NCBI RefSeq assembly: GCF_025024155.1 | Contig: NW_026251715.1 | Location: forward strand, 186,001 to 250,000 | Length of the DNA: 64,000 nt | Source: Gamsiella multidivaricata | Taxonomy: Eukaryota > Mortierellomycota > Mortierellomycetes > Mortierellales > Mortierellaceae | Direction of reading: 5' to 3' | The notes under the pieces: model-generated | The model's input: the letters and a program-made list of their open reading frames with translations, nothing else | Databases searched by the model: none | What the model was told of the DNA's origin: nothing | Shown here: positions 13,701 to 24,469 of the stretch, piece by piece | Layout of the letters: the number at the start of each line of letters is the position of its first letter | How positions within the stretch are numbered: position 1 is the first letter of the stretch | Made by a program: the position numbers and the translations under genes

Positions 13701-16700
13701 CTGAACTGGAATCTTTGGAGCGCACTCGAGAGCCTCCACAAGACTCTGCAGTGCTTGTTGCATATATCCACAGATTCTGGAAGACTCGTGAGGTTGTACA
13801 ACTTGCGCAGTCAAACCGAGAGAAGACCCAAAGTCTTCGACTGACATCACGCAGGGATAGTTGGTGCGTTCATGTGCCTCGATGACCTCTATGCCGATGT
13901 CCGTTTTCGCGCCCTGGTCTGGAGCTCCATTGTGGCGGTAGTTCAATAGAGCGCTGAACAAGGGCATTCCTGAGGACACACTACTGCAACGCTGAGCAAG
14001 AGCCAACGAAGCATGCTCATGCTCCAACAACGCTGCCAGGTCGGCGTGGACTCGACGGACAGAGTCCACGACACCGATGTCTTCCACATGAACTCGAAGA
14101 GGCAAGGTGTTCATGTACAGTCCCATGGCGCGGTCAGATCCTGATCCCGCTTGCATCCGTCCAAAGAGAACTGTACCAAACACAACTTGTGTTTGTCCAC
14201 TAGTGCCTGCAATCACATGTGCCCAGGCGAGATGACACAAGCTCGCAAGACTCACTCCAAGGCGCTTGGCATGACCACGCAGCTTGTTGTTTAGATCCTG
14301 TGGCAACATCCTATGGAACTCAGTGGCATTGCCACCCTCATTGTGGATATCGGACAGTCCATATGGCAGAGAAGGAGTATCGATATCTTGAAGTGTCTTG
14401 CGGAAGAATGCCTCGTGCTCCTCCACACTGATCCCCAGACGAGCCTGTGCAATGAGATTGCGGAACGGTTGTGGAGCTGGAAGACTTTCGGCTCTACCAT
14501 CAAGAATCGCCTCGATCTCTTCTTGCATGAATTCCAGCGTAGAGTGATCGCCAATGATGTGATGGAACAATTGAATCAGGGTCCACCGGCCATCCTTATC
14601 CTGCGCGAACGCAAATCGAGTCAGTGGGGCTGAGGTCAACTCAATGCGGTACTTGCGAGGGTCGTAGCGCTGCATGAGCTGGTCGGTAATTGGTCCATCG
14701 GCTGGATCCAGCGAGTGCTCAGTGATGGACACCGCAGCCTGGCGCAAGACAACCTGGGCCGGTGTAGACAGATTCTCCCATACAATGGCCGTGCGAAGAA
14801 TGTCGTGGCGATCAACAACCTTCTGGAAGGCTTGCAGGTAGCGGTCCAGCAACTCTCTGTCGCGGAAGGCAGTGCAGACCATGAGCAGGTAAGGGTCACC
14901 CTCGGCTGCCATCATGTGGTGGAACAAGATGCCGTCTTGTAATGGTGAGAGGGCATAGATATCCTGGATGTTGGTTACACCGCCAGGGACTTGGCGAACG
15001 ACAAGGTCGATATCATCCTGAGTGAGGCTGATCAGCGGGAGCAAGTCCGGTGTCAATGTCGTAGCTGCAGCTGTAATGAGGTTTGGAGGAGTCTCTGGAC
15101 CGGCCTGGTGCTGACGGAGCGATGCCGCCAGTGTATGGAGAACAGGGTTATCAAACAAGGCACGCACTGACAAGGCGTATCCAAGTCGTCGCAGTTGCTC
15201 GATCATTCTGACTGCCAACAGAGAATGGCCTCCCAGCATGAAGAAGTTATCGTGGCGACCAACCCTGTCGATCTTGAGCAGACTGGCCCAAACGTTAGCA
15301 AGCTCAGTCTCCACCTTGCCTTGAGGCTCCTCGTAGTCCCGGCCGACAAATGAGGATGCATCCGGTGTTGGAAGAGCGCGCTTATCAACCTTGCCGTTAT
15401 TTGTCAATGGGAAGGCGTCCAGACGCACAAATGCCGAGGGGATCATGTATTCGGGCAACGCGGCTGCAAGATGCTCGCGCAGGGAATGGGCGAGGTTCTC
15501 GTGAGGAGGAGATGCCACATAGGCCACCAGTCGCTTCTCGCTGCTGCTCTCACCAGTGGCGAGCACAACAACTTCTCGTACCTCAGGGTGCTCAGCAAGG
15601 CGCTCTTCGATCTCGCCAAGCTCGATACGGAATCCACGAATCTTGACTTGATCGTCGTTGCGACCCATGAACACAAGGTTTCCATCGGGAAGGTAGCGGA
15701 CCAAATCGCCAGACTTGTACATGCGAGCGCCAGGCACATTGCTGAATGGGTCGGGGAGGAACCGCTCGGCAGTGAGGTCTGGACGGTTGAGATATCCAAT
15801 AGCAACGCCAGGACCGCCAATGTACAGCTCACCGACAACACCGATAGGGACTGGGTTGCGATGCTTGTCCAGCACATATGCCTGAGTATTGCCGATAGGT
15901 CGCCCAATGGGCAAACGATCCAACTGGTTGATGGTACTAGTAACCTCGTACGTTGTGGCGAACACAGTTGCCTCCGTAGGACCGTACGCATTGATAAGAC
16001 GAACAGGCCCGCCAAACCCAAGCACTTCAGAGAACGCTTCTATCAATCCTTGTTCGCCTGCGCACATGACGTACTTCAGCTTTGACAAGGTAGGTCCGAT
16101 AATAAAGGCATACTGATGGAAGAGAGCCGTGGCCAAGAGGAGCGAAGTGACTTGATGGCGTTCAAGAGCTGCCGCCAGACGATGTGCATCGATGTAGGTA
16201 TTGTTGTCGATGATGACAATACGGGCACCGTTAATCAGAGGCGCCCAGACATCGAATGTGCTTAGATCAAAGGAAGGGTTGCTTGCAAATGCTACACAAT
16301 CTTTAGGGCCAATGTCCGCAAATGAGTTGTTGATGACTAGACGAGCGATGCCACAATGGGGTACCATGACACCCTTGGGACGACCAGTCGATCCAGATGT
16401 GTACATGACATAGGCCGTGTCAAGACTGGACGTTGACCAGCGCAGAGAGCTACCAGGCGTATCTGGAAGTTGTGAAGAACAAAGCGAAGGATTAGCAGGC
16501 ACTCTGTAGGCATTCAAGCCAAGAAAGCTCATTATGTCTAGTATTCGTAACATGCGAATACCACATACCTTGCAGGTCTTCGGTATTCTCTAGGTTCGCA
16601 CTGAAACGAAGCAATGGTACCTGAATCTGGACTGGGACATCCGTGCTCTCATCGGTGATGAGCAGCTTGGCTCCGCTGTCGGACGCAATATAAGCTTGTC

Positions 16701-19700
16701 GGTCCACTGGCGCCTTGGCATCGATCGGCACATATGCAGCACCGACTTTGAGAATGGCGAGTTGAGCAACGACCAGCTCGAACGAGCGATTCAGCATGGT
16801 TGCAACGTTGTCACCGCGCTTGACTCCCAAATTAACAAGCTTTTGGGCGAAGCGGATAGCATTGCTGTTCAACGTACGATAGGTCATCGAACGATCATCA
16901 TGCACAACAGCGACTGCCTCCGGCGCCTTGTCCACTTGGTCCTCGAACAGATGGTGAATGCATTGGTCGCTGGGATAAGGCGCATTGGTTCTGTTCCACG
17001 AGTGAACAACCAAGTTGTGCTCCTCTGCGGGCAAAATCTCAAGTGCCTGAACTGGAATCTTTGGAGCGCACTCGAGAGCCTCCACAAGACTCTGCAGTGC
17101 TTGTTGCATATATCCACAGATTCTGGAAGACTCGTAAGGTTGTACAACTTGCGCATTTAAAACAATGGAAGATCCAAAATCATCGATAGACATCACAAAG
17201 GGATAGTTGGTACGTTCATGTGCCTCGATGACCTCTATGCCGATGTCTGTCCTCGCGTTCTGGGCGGGAGCTGCATTGTGGCGGAAGTTCAAAAGAGCGC
17301 TGAACAATGGCATCCCGGAAGGCACACTGCTGCAACGCTGAGCAAGAGCCAACGAAGCATGCTCATGCTCCAACAACGCCGCTAGATCAGCCTGAACTCG
17401 GCGGACGGAATCTACGACGCTGATGCCTTCCACATCAACTCGGAGAGGCAAGGTGTTGACGAAGAGCCCCATGGCGCGGTCAGATCCTGATCCCGCTTGC
17501 ATCCGTCCAAAGAGAACTGTACCAAACACAATCTGCGTCTGTCCACTGGTACCTGCAATCACATGTGCCCAGGCTAGATGGCACAGGGTAGCAAGGCTCA
17601 CTCCAAGGCGCTTGGCATGACCACGCAGCTTGTTGATTAAATCTTGCGGTAACGTGCGGTAGGATTCAGTAGCATTGCCGCCGTCATGGTAGATATTGGT
17701 TTCCCGATATGGAAGTGAAGGAGCATCGATATCCTGAAGTGTCTTGCGGAAGAATGCCTCTTGTTCTTCAACGCTGACACCCAGACGTGCCTGCGCGACG
17801 ATATTACGGTATGGCTGTGAGGCTGGGAGACTTTCGGTTTGGCCGTCGAGGATTGTTTCAATCTCCTCCTGCATGGCCTCCAAGGTGGAGTGATCGTCAA
17901 TCAGGTGATGGAGCAAGTGAATTAGTATGCACCGACCATCCGTATCCTGCGCGAACGCAAATCGAGTCAGTGGGGCTGAGGTCAACTCAATGCGGTACTT
18001 GCGAGGGTCATAGCGCTGCTTGAGCTGGTCGATAATTGGTCCATCGGCTGGATCCAGCGAGTGCTCAGTGATGGACACCGCAGCCTGGCGCAAGACAACC
18101 TGGGCCGGTGTAGACAGATTCTCCCATACAATGGCCGTGCGAAGAATGTCGTGGCGATCAACAACCTTCTGGAAGGCTTGCAGGTAGCGGTCCAGCAACT
18201 CTCTGTCGCGGAAGGAAGTGCAGATCATGGTCAGATATGGATCACCCTCGGCTGCCATTATGTGGTGGAACAAGATGCCGTCTTGTAATGGTGAGAGGGC
18301 ATAGATATCCTGGATGTTGGTTACACCGCCAGGGACTTGGCGAACGACAAGGTCGATATCATCCTGAGTGAGGCTGATCAGCGGGAGCAAGTCCGGTGTC
18401 AATGTCGTAGTTGCAGCTGTAATGAGGTTTGGAGGAGTCTCTGGACCGGTCTGTTGCTGACGGAGCAAAGTAGCCAACGTATGGAGAACAGGGTTGCCAA
18501 ACAAGGCACGCACTGACAAGGCATATCCAAGTCGTCGCAGTTGCTCGATCATTCTGACTGCCAACAGAGAATGGCCTCCCAGCATGAAGAAGTTATCGTG
18601 GCGACCAACCCTGTCGATCTTGAGCAGACTGGCCCAAACGTTAGCAAGCTCAGTCTCCACCTTGCCTTGAGGCTCCTCGTAGTCCCGGCCGACAAATGAG
18701 GATGCATCCGGTGTTGGAAGAGCGCGCTTATCAACCTTGCCGTTATTTGTCAATGGGAAGGCGTCCAGACGCACAAATGCCGAGGGGATCATGTATTCAG
18801 GCAACGTGGCTGCAAGATGCTCGCGCAGGGAATGGGCGAGGTTCTCGTGAGGAGGAGATACCACATAGGCCACCAGTCGCTTCTCGCTGCTGCTCTCACC
18901 AGTGGCGAGCACAACAACTTCTCGTACCTCAGGGTGCTCAGCAAGGCGTACCTCGATCTCGCCAAGCTCGATACGGAATCCACGAATCTTGACTTGATCG
19001 TCATTGCGACCCAGGTACACAATGTTTCTGTCAGGAAGGTAGCGGACCAAATCGCCAGACTTGTACATGCGAGCACCAGGCACATTGCTGAATGGGTCGG
19101 GGAGGAACCGCTCGGCAGTGAGGTCTGGACGGTTGAGGTAGCCATTGGAAACTCCTGGGCCGCCAATATAGAGTTCGCCAATAACACCGATGGGAACAAG
19201 GTTTAGATGCTTGTCCAGTACGTACATCCGGGTGTTGGATATAGGCCGACCGATAGGCAAGCGGTCCAATTGGTCGATGATGTTGGTTGCCGTATATATC
19301 GTGACGTCCACGGTTGTTTCCGTGGTGCCATACGAATTGATAAGACAAACAGGTCCGCCGTGCTGTACCACAGCGGAATATCCTTTGATTGACCCCTGTT
19401 CACCTGCGCCGATGAGGTACCCCAGCTTTGACAAGGTGCGGCCAATGATACCGGCATACTGGTGGATGACGGCATTGGTCAAGCGGAGAAATGTGACCTG
19501 ATAACGGATAAGTGCCTCCTCCAGACGGTGTGGATCCAAGAAGGTATCATGGTCGATGACGACAATTCGAGCGCCGTTCAGTAGCGGCGCCCAAACCTCA
19601 TACGTGCTTTGATCGAAGGCAGGGTTGGATGCGAATGCCATACAATCACCAGGGCCAATGTCTGCTAATTCGTTATTAATGAACAAACGAACGATGCCGC

Positions 19701-22700
19701 GATGGTGTACCATGACACCCTTGGGAAGACCAGTCGAACCGGAGGTGTACATCACATAGGCCGTGTTGAGACTGGAGCCTGAAGAGTGCGCAGAGCTATC
19801 GAACGGATCTGGAGTTAACAAACAAAACGGTGGGGTCAGTCAGTAGTCTGTATAATCATACAACCAAGCCAGCTCTTGGTTCCTGATATTCATTGCATTG
19901 TCGATGCCGCATACCTTGCCATCCCCTTGTATTCTCTTGCTGCACGCCGAGACGAAGCAGTGGCACTTGAATCTGGACAGGGACTTTTGAATCCTCATTG
20001 GTGATAAGCAGTTTGGCATTAGTGTCGGATGCAATATAGGCTTGTCGATCCGCAGGAGCCTTGGTGTCGATCGGCACATACGCCGCCCCAACCTTGAGGA
20101 TCGCAATCTGAGCGGCGACAAGGTCGATCGAGCGATCCAGCAGAATCAGGACAAAATCACCAGGTTTAACGCCAGCTGCAACAAGCCGACGGGCGAGCAC
20201 ATTGGCACGGGAATTCAGCTCGCTGTAAGTCAGCGTCTGGTCGTCATGCACAATGGCAATAGCCTCCGGCGACGACTTCACCTGGCTCTCGAAAAGATGA
20301 TGGATGCAAGTGTTGTCTGGATAGGGCCGATCGGTTGCGTTCCATGTGTGCAGCAAAAACTCCTGCTCCGATGATCCAAGTATCGGCGCTTCACCTAAGG
20401 ACCGTTCCACAGCGACGGTCATCCATCTCAGCATAGCCTCCAGGTATCCGACGTGCCGCTCAATGGTCTGGCGATCAAAGAGAGCCGTCGAATAATTGAG
20501 GCATCCATTGACCTCGCCATTTTCCTCATTCATTTGGAGATCCAGATCAAACTTGACGACATCGTAGTGCACGTTTTCAAACACAGCCTTCACATTCTGA
20601 TGCTGCAGTGTGCCGACATCGTTGTTTTGCCATGCGAACAGCACTTGAAATAGCGGAGTCTGGTCCATCCGTCGAGGTGGCTGAGCAATCTCCACCACCT
20701 GCTCAAAAGGCAAGTCCTGATGTGCCTGGGCTGCGACTGTGGTCTTGCGGACCCGCTCCAATAGCTGTTCTGCACTTGGCTCTCCAGATAAGTCGATACG
20801 AAGCGCAAGAGTGTTGACAAAGAATCCGAGCAGCTGCTCAACTTGAGGATGGCTGCGGTTCGCGGTCGGAGTGCCGATGACAAGATCCTCCTGTCCGGAC
20901 AGACGAGAGAGAACAGCACTCCATGCTGCCAGCACTGTCGTAAACATTGTGACACCATGCTTCTGGCACAGTGCCTTGAGAGCGCGGGTGAGCTGTGCAT
21001 CCAAGCGGATAGGAACAGAGGCACCAGCGAAGGACTGTTGAGGAGGACGAAGTCTATCAGTAGGTAGCTCAATCGACACCGGAGCGCCAGCCAGGGTCTC
21101 GCGCCAGTATGTAGCCTGTTCCTCGAGTCTTCCCTCAGTGAGCCATTGTCGCTGCCAGGCAGCATAATCGGGATACTGAACAGAGAGTGGTGCCAGGGGG
21201 TTAGGCTGACCAGCGGAGTAAGCCGCATAGAGCTCGTTGAGTTCGCCGAACATCACACCCATGGACCAGCCGTCTGTGACGATGTGGTGCTGGTTCATGA
21301 GGAAGATGTGCTCATCTTCAGCGAGTTGGAAGAGTTGAGCCCGAACTAAAGGGCCATTCTCCAGGTCAAAACGCGTGGCGGCATCCAGAGCAGCCTGTTG
21401 CTTGACCACAGTCTCCTTGTTCTCCTCATTTCGTAGATCATGGACGACCATAGATAATCCGCTGTCGGCAGGCAAGAGCTTAACCTTGGGCTGGCCGTTG
21501 ACTGTGACAAAGACCGTGCGAAGCGACTCGTGTCTGGCGAACAGGGTGTTTAATGACTTCTCCAGGGAGACATAGTTCAGAGCACCACGGAGACGAAGAG
21601 CCACAGGAACGTGATAGGTCTCGCTCACTCCTTCCATCTGAGCAAGGAACCACAGGCGCTGTTGGGCAAACGACAGCTCCAGCGGGCCGTCTCTTGAGAC
21701 AGGGGTAATGAAGGACTGCGGCAGAACTTCCTGGGCGATCTTGCCGCTCACTACCTCTGCAAAGGCGGAGAGAGTAGGAGTGGCAAACAACGTGGACAGA
21801 GACAACTGCGCTCCAAGAGTCGAGACACGATTCACGAGGCGCACGGCGAGAATAGAGTGTCCCCCCAACATGAAGAAGTTGTCATGCCGACCAACTCTCT
21901 CGACCTTGAGCAGCTCAGCCCACATTTCAGCCAATGCGATCTCGATTTCGCCTTGAGGTACAACATAGTCCCGAGTGACAAAAGAAACGCTGTCGGGCTC
22001 AGGGAGGGCACGGCGATCAACCTTGCCGTTGTTGGTCATTGGGAATACGTCCAGACGCACAAATGCCGAGGGGATCATGTACTCGGGTAGGAGTTCGGCA
22101 AGATGCTTGCGCAGTGTATGAGCCAACTGCTCCTGGACTCCAGCGACGATGTAGGCTACGAGACGCTTCTCCTCTCCTTCACCAAGAATAACAACGACAG
22201 CCTCCTTGACCAGATCGTGCTCCACAAGACGAGCCTCAATCTCGCCGAGCTCGATTCGGAAACCACGAATCTTGACTTGATCGTCGTTGCGGCCCATGAA
22301 GACCAGGTTTCCATCGGGAAGATAGCGGACCAAATCCCCAGTCCTGTACATGCGAGCACCCTCGCTCTTGCTGAAGGGATCGGGGAGGAATCGCTCGGCC
22401 GTGAGGTCCGGTCGGTTCAGGTAGCCGCTGGCAACACCATCGCCGCCAATGTACAGCTCGCCCACCACACCAATTGGCACCAGCCTGCTTTGCTTGTTCA
22501 GTACATACACACGAGTGTTGCCGACAGGTCGTCCGATTGGCAGGCGCTCAGGCTGGTCGTCTGTTTCCAAGGCTTCGAATGTTGTAGCGAACGTGGTCGT
22601 CTCTGTTGGTCCGTAGCCGTTGATAAGATGCTGTGGTCCACCATGCTTCAGCAGGGCAGCGAACGTCTCCAGGTTGCCTTGCTCTCCACCGCAGAGAAGG

Positions 22701-24469
22701 TACTTCAGCTTGGCCAGGGCAGGACCCATGGTATAGACATAGTGATTGAAGAGAGCCATGGTGAGCCAAAGCGTGTTGATCTGATGCCTACTCAATGCTT
22801 CAGCGAGGAGCTGCGGGTTGGCAAATGTGTCGGAATCAATAACGACAAGACGACCACCGTTGAGCAATGGTGCCCATATCTCAAAGGTGCTTGCATCGAA
22901 GGCAGGATTGGCTGCAAAAGCAACGCGGTCATCGGAACCGATGTCTGCGTAACCGCTGTTCATGACAAGACGAGCAATAGCGCGGTGGGGAACCATTACA
23001 CCTTTAGGAATACCAGTCGAACCGGATGTGTACATGATATAGGCAGTGTCCAAGCTGGATTCTGCTATGTTGACTTTGGACCCATCTGCCTCCGCGCTGA
23101 GCAACGCGAATGTGTCTGCAGTTGCGAAGAATGAAGGTCGTAGTTAGAATTCAGTTACATCAAAACGAGATTAACCATGGTGACCTCCTCACATCCCAAC
23201 CCCATGCGACATACCAAAACGAAGTAATGGAAGCTTCAGCGCAAAAGGGCTCTCAGCTTTGGTATTGGTGACCAGCAGGACTGCAGCGCTATCCTTGGCG
23301 ATAAACGCCTGCCGATCCACGGGGGCCTTGGAATCTATCGGCACGTAAGCTGCTCCGACCTTGAGCACCGCTAGCTGGGTAGCGACCAGTTCGATAGATC
23401 TCGGGAGTAGAATGGCGACAAAGTCCCCACGTTTGACTCCAGCATTGACAAGGTGACAGGCGAAACGATGGGCAATCGTATTCAGCTCAAGGTAGGTGAG
23501 TGCCTGCTCGTCATGGACAATAGCAATGGTCTCGGGTGACTTGTCCACCTGGTCCTCAAACAGGCGTTGAATGCAGCGGTCTGCAGGGTATTCTGCGGCT
23601 GACTCGTTCCACGTCTCAAGGAGCAGTTTTTTCTCAGTTGGAGATATGATGTCGAAAGAGGCAACTGGATGGCCGCTGTTGACAACCATGTTCATCAAGA
23701 CCGCCTTGAGGTAGCCGGCATACCTCTCGATGGTGCCTTTATTGTAGAGATCGGTGGCATAGTGGATTCTTGCAGCGGCATCCTCCTTGTCTTGAAGCAG
23801 ATGCAGCTCGAGCTCACACTGGACGGAAACATAGTCGGTCAGTGGTTGAGCAGACTGTTCAACGTGCGAGTAGAACGCAACCTGGAATGAGGGGAGGTCG
23901 TTCTCTTGCCTTGGAATGGTGACAAGTGCGTGCTTCACACGCTCGAGCAGTTGCAATGTGTTTGGCTCTCCCGAGAGATCAACAAGCATAGGCAGTGCGT
24001 TGATGGACAGGCCCTTCTCGTCGGCACCACCCGTGCCAATGACAAAGGAGTCTTCGCCAGAAAGTCGAGACAAAATAATGCTCCAGGCGGCCAGCACGAC
24101 GGCGCTAAGGTCCGAGCCGTTATCGTGCCCGAGGCTTGTAAGCAGCTGCTTCAATGGCGCCTCGAGGTGGACGGAGCACTCTGCTCCAGCAAATGAAGGC
24201 TCGATAGGACTATGACGGTCCGTGGGAAGATCGAGCGCTCTAGAGACACCAGCGAGAGTCTTTTGCTGGTAACCTGGTTGGGCCTTGAGGTTTTCAATAG
24301 GAGTGATCTTGTCTTCCCATCCGCCCACCGTGAGAGTACTAAGCGAAGAGGCCTCCGATGGCTGTCGGGTCATAGGCGTGGCACAGTCGCTGTTTAACGT
24401 TTTAGAGATCGCAAGCGTCAGCATTGCCCTCGTGAACTTTTGACGATGTATGGACCATGAAGGGAGCAT
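1..24469 (-). CDS. Giant bacterial-like multimodular NRPS with dual E/C domains (3' end outside window)
   Basis: Non-ribosomal peptide synthetase, cytosolic, building a peptide of at least eight residues on phosphopantetheinyl arms. Exons read on the minus strand are 24469-23215, 23115-19915, 19808-16569, 16462-13223, 13116-9880, 9771-6532, 6423-3187 and 3081-1, about 7,910 codons. The order is C*-A1-T-C-A2-T-(E/C-A-T) x5-C-A8(N-half). Seven T domains carry the LGGHS motif; their serine codons lie near 21854, 18568, 15222, 11876, 8531, 5183 and 1853. A domains show [21 protein letters not shown] and NGKVDK cores. No thioesterase or terminal domain is visible because the gene leaves the window. 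The start is taken at the first ATG of the open frame (24469); an upstream exon cannot be excluded. Bacterial-like NRPSs with E/C domains are known from Mortierella alpina (malpicyclin, malpibaldin and malpinin synthetases), but this domain order does not obviously match those that I recall. Confidence 0.95.
1720..5048 (-). other. NRPS module 7: dual E/C-A7-T7
   Basis: E/C domain with HHMMAAEGD (near 4857-4887) and HHIIGDHST (near 4501-4530). A7 carries the intron 3082-3186. Pocket D-L-F-L-M-A-A-Y-T-K shares the first seven residues with A3, so both may load related residues. The A5 motif is followed by SVYTTT, unlike the other copies. T7 (serine near 1853) resembles T1 more than T2-T6, and the next condensation domain is LCL-type, so residue 7 should remain L. 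Confidence 0.87.
5050..8398 (-). other. NRPS module 6: dual E/C-A6-T6
   Basis: E/C domain with HHMMAAEGD (near 8206-8234) and HHLIGDHST (near 7850-7876). A6 carries the intron 6424-6531. Pocket D-T-K-N-V-G-A-V-N-K is polar; Lys239 and Asn278 point to a hydrophilic substrate, but the code matches none I know. T6 serine at 5183-5185. The A6 core motif FDTSVKAVW also departs from the FDxSTFDVW of its neighbours. Confidence 0.88.
8400..11742 (-). other. NRPS module 5: dual E/C-A5-T5
   Basis: E/C domain with HHMMAAEGD (near 11553-11580) and HHLIGDHST (near 11192-11221). A5 carries the intron 9772-9879. Pocket D-A-F-L-V-G-A-V-I-K resembles branched-chain aliphatic codes (Ile/Leu/Val family). The T5 serine is at 8531-8533. 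The A5 N-half is of the [10 protein letters not shown] type shared with A7, unlike the DKAPEAVAV type of A3, A4 and A6. Confidence 0.88.
11745..15088 (-). other. NRPS module 4: dual E/C-A4-T4
   Basis: E/C domain with HHMMAAEGD (near 14900-14930) and HHIIGDHST (near 14537-14570). A4 carries the intron 13117-13222. Pocket D-A-F-L-M-I-T-V-I-K is hydrophobic with unknown specificity. T4 serine near 11876. Most of the A C-half, the T domain and the E/C N-half are the same as in modules 5 to 7 at the protein level. The N-half of A4 and its intron are copies of those in A3. Confidence 0.88.
15090..18435 (-). other. NRPS module 3: dual E/C-A3-T3
   Basis: Dual epimerization/condensation domain: it has the E/C-specific first motif HHIMAAEGD (near 18240-18270), of the pattern HH[I/L]xxxxGD, and a second motif HHLIDDHST (near 17886-17918) with DH where LCL domains have DG. 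A3 (intron 16463-16568) has the pocket D-L-F-L-M-A-A-V-F-K, hydrophobic and possibly aromatic or Leu; I do not recognise it. This E/C differs more from the other four and keeps several unique residues. Residue 2 is epimerized here. Confidence 0.88.
18440..21700 (-). other. NRPS module 2: LCL C-A2-T2 with unusual A2
   Basis: The C domain has the LCL signatures [10 protein letters not shown] and HHIVTDG (near 21272-21292). A2 is divided by the intron 19809-19914. Its pocket reads D-Q-Y-R-I-A-S-V-D-K, which matches no specificity I recognise; Arg278 and Asp331 suggest a charged or polar substrate. The core A5 motif, normally YGPTE, is YGTTE here. T2 has its serine near 18568. The downstream domain is dual E/C, so residue 2 is predicted D. 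Confidence 0.85.
21740..23630 (-). other. NRPS module 1: A1-T1, Val-like pocket
   Basis: The A1 core runs across an intron (23116-23214). Pocket residues read by alignment to GrsA-PheA positions give D-A-F-W-L-G-G-T-F-K, one change (Ile to Leu at position 299) from the classical valine code DAFWIGGTFK, so A1 probably loads Val or a similar branched residue. T1 has LGGHSILAV with the serine codon near 21854. The next condensation domain is LCL-type, so this residue should stay L. Confidence 0.85.
23630..24469 (-). other. Degenerate starter C half-domain (C*)
   Basis: The protein begins in the middle of a condensation domain. Only the C-terminal subdomain is recognisable: an LPTDR segment, then SFAGAE, an LSRLSGED stretch, and [10 protein letters not shown] where functional domains have VIGTPTANR. 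The N-terminal half with the catalytic HHxxxDG is absent from this exon. It leads directly into A1. A catalytic condensation role is unlikely; a structural or acyl-starter remnant is possible. An unrecognised upstream exon could still supply the missing half. Confidence 0.75.

Larger units (their letters stand above)
3187..19915 (-). repeat. Five-copy tandem array of E/C-A-T units, period about 3.35 kb
   Basis: T-domain serine codons recur at spacings of 3346, 3346, 3345 and 3348 bp. About 1.3 kb per unit (for example 4577-5888, 7925-9236 and 11270-12530) appears nearly identical in nucleotides: even meaningless antisense and out-of-frame reading frames in these stretches translate identically in four or five copies. 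Divergence is concentrated in the A pocket, in the second E/C motif region and in the A N-half. Confidence 0.9.
3082..23214 (-). other. Seven positionally identical phase-1 introns, one per A domain
   Basis: Introns at 23116-23214, 19809-19914, 16463-16568, 13117-13222, 9772-9879, 6424-6531 and 3082-3186 (99-108 nt). All begin with GTATG and end with CAG, and interrupt the codon before the [13 protein letters not shown] region of the A3 core at phase 1. Exons between them are 3201, 3240, 3240, 3237, 3240 and 3237 nt, all multiples of three. The introns at 13117-13222 and 16463-16568 read the same base for base. Retention in any of them brings an in-frame stop. Confidence 0.88.

Noticed and set aside
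22103..23134. Long plus-strand open frame of 343 codons
   Set aside because: It is antisense to the A1 domain of the NRPS and reflects the codon bias of that gene; no family features.
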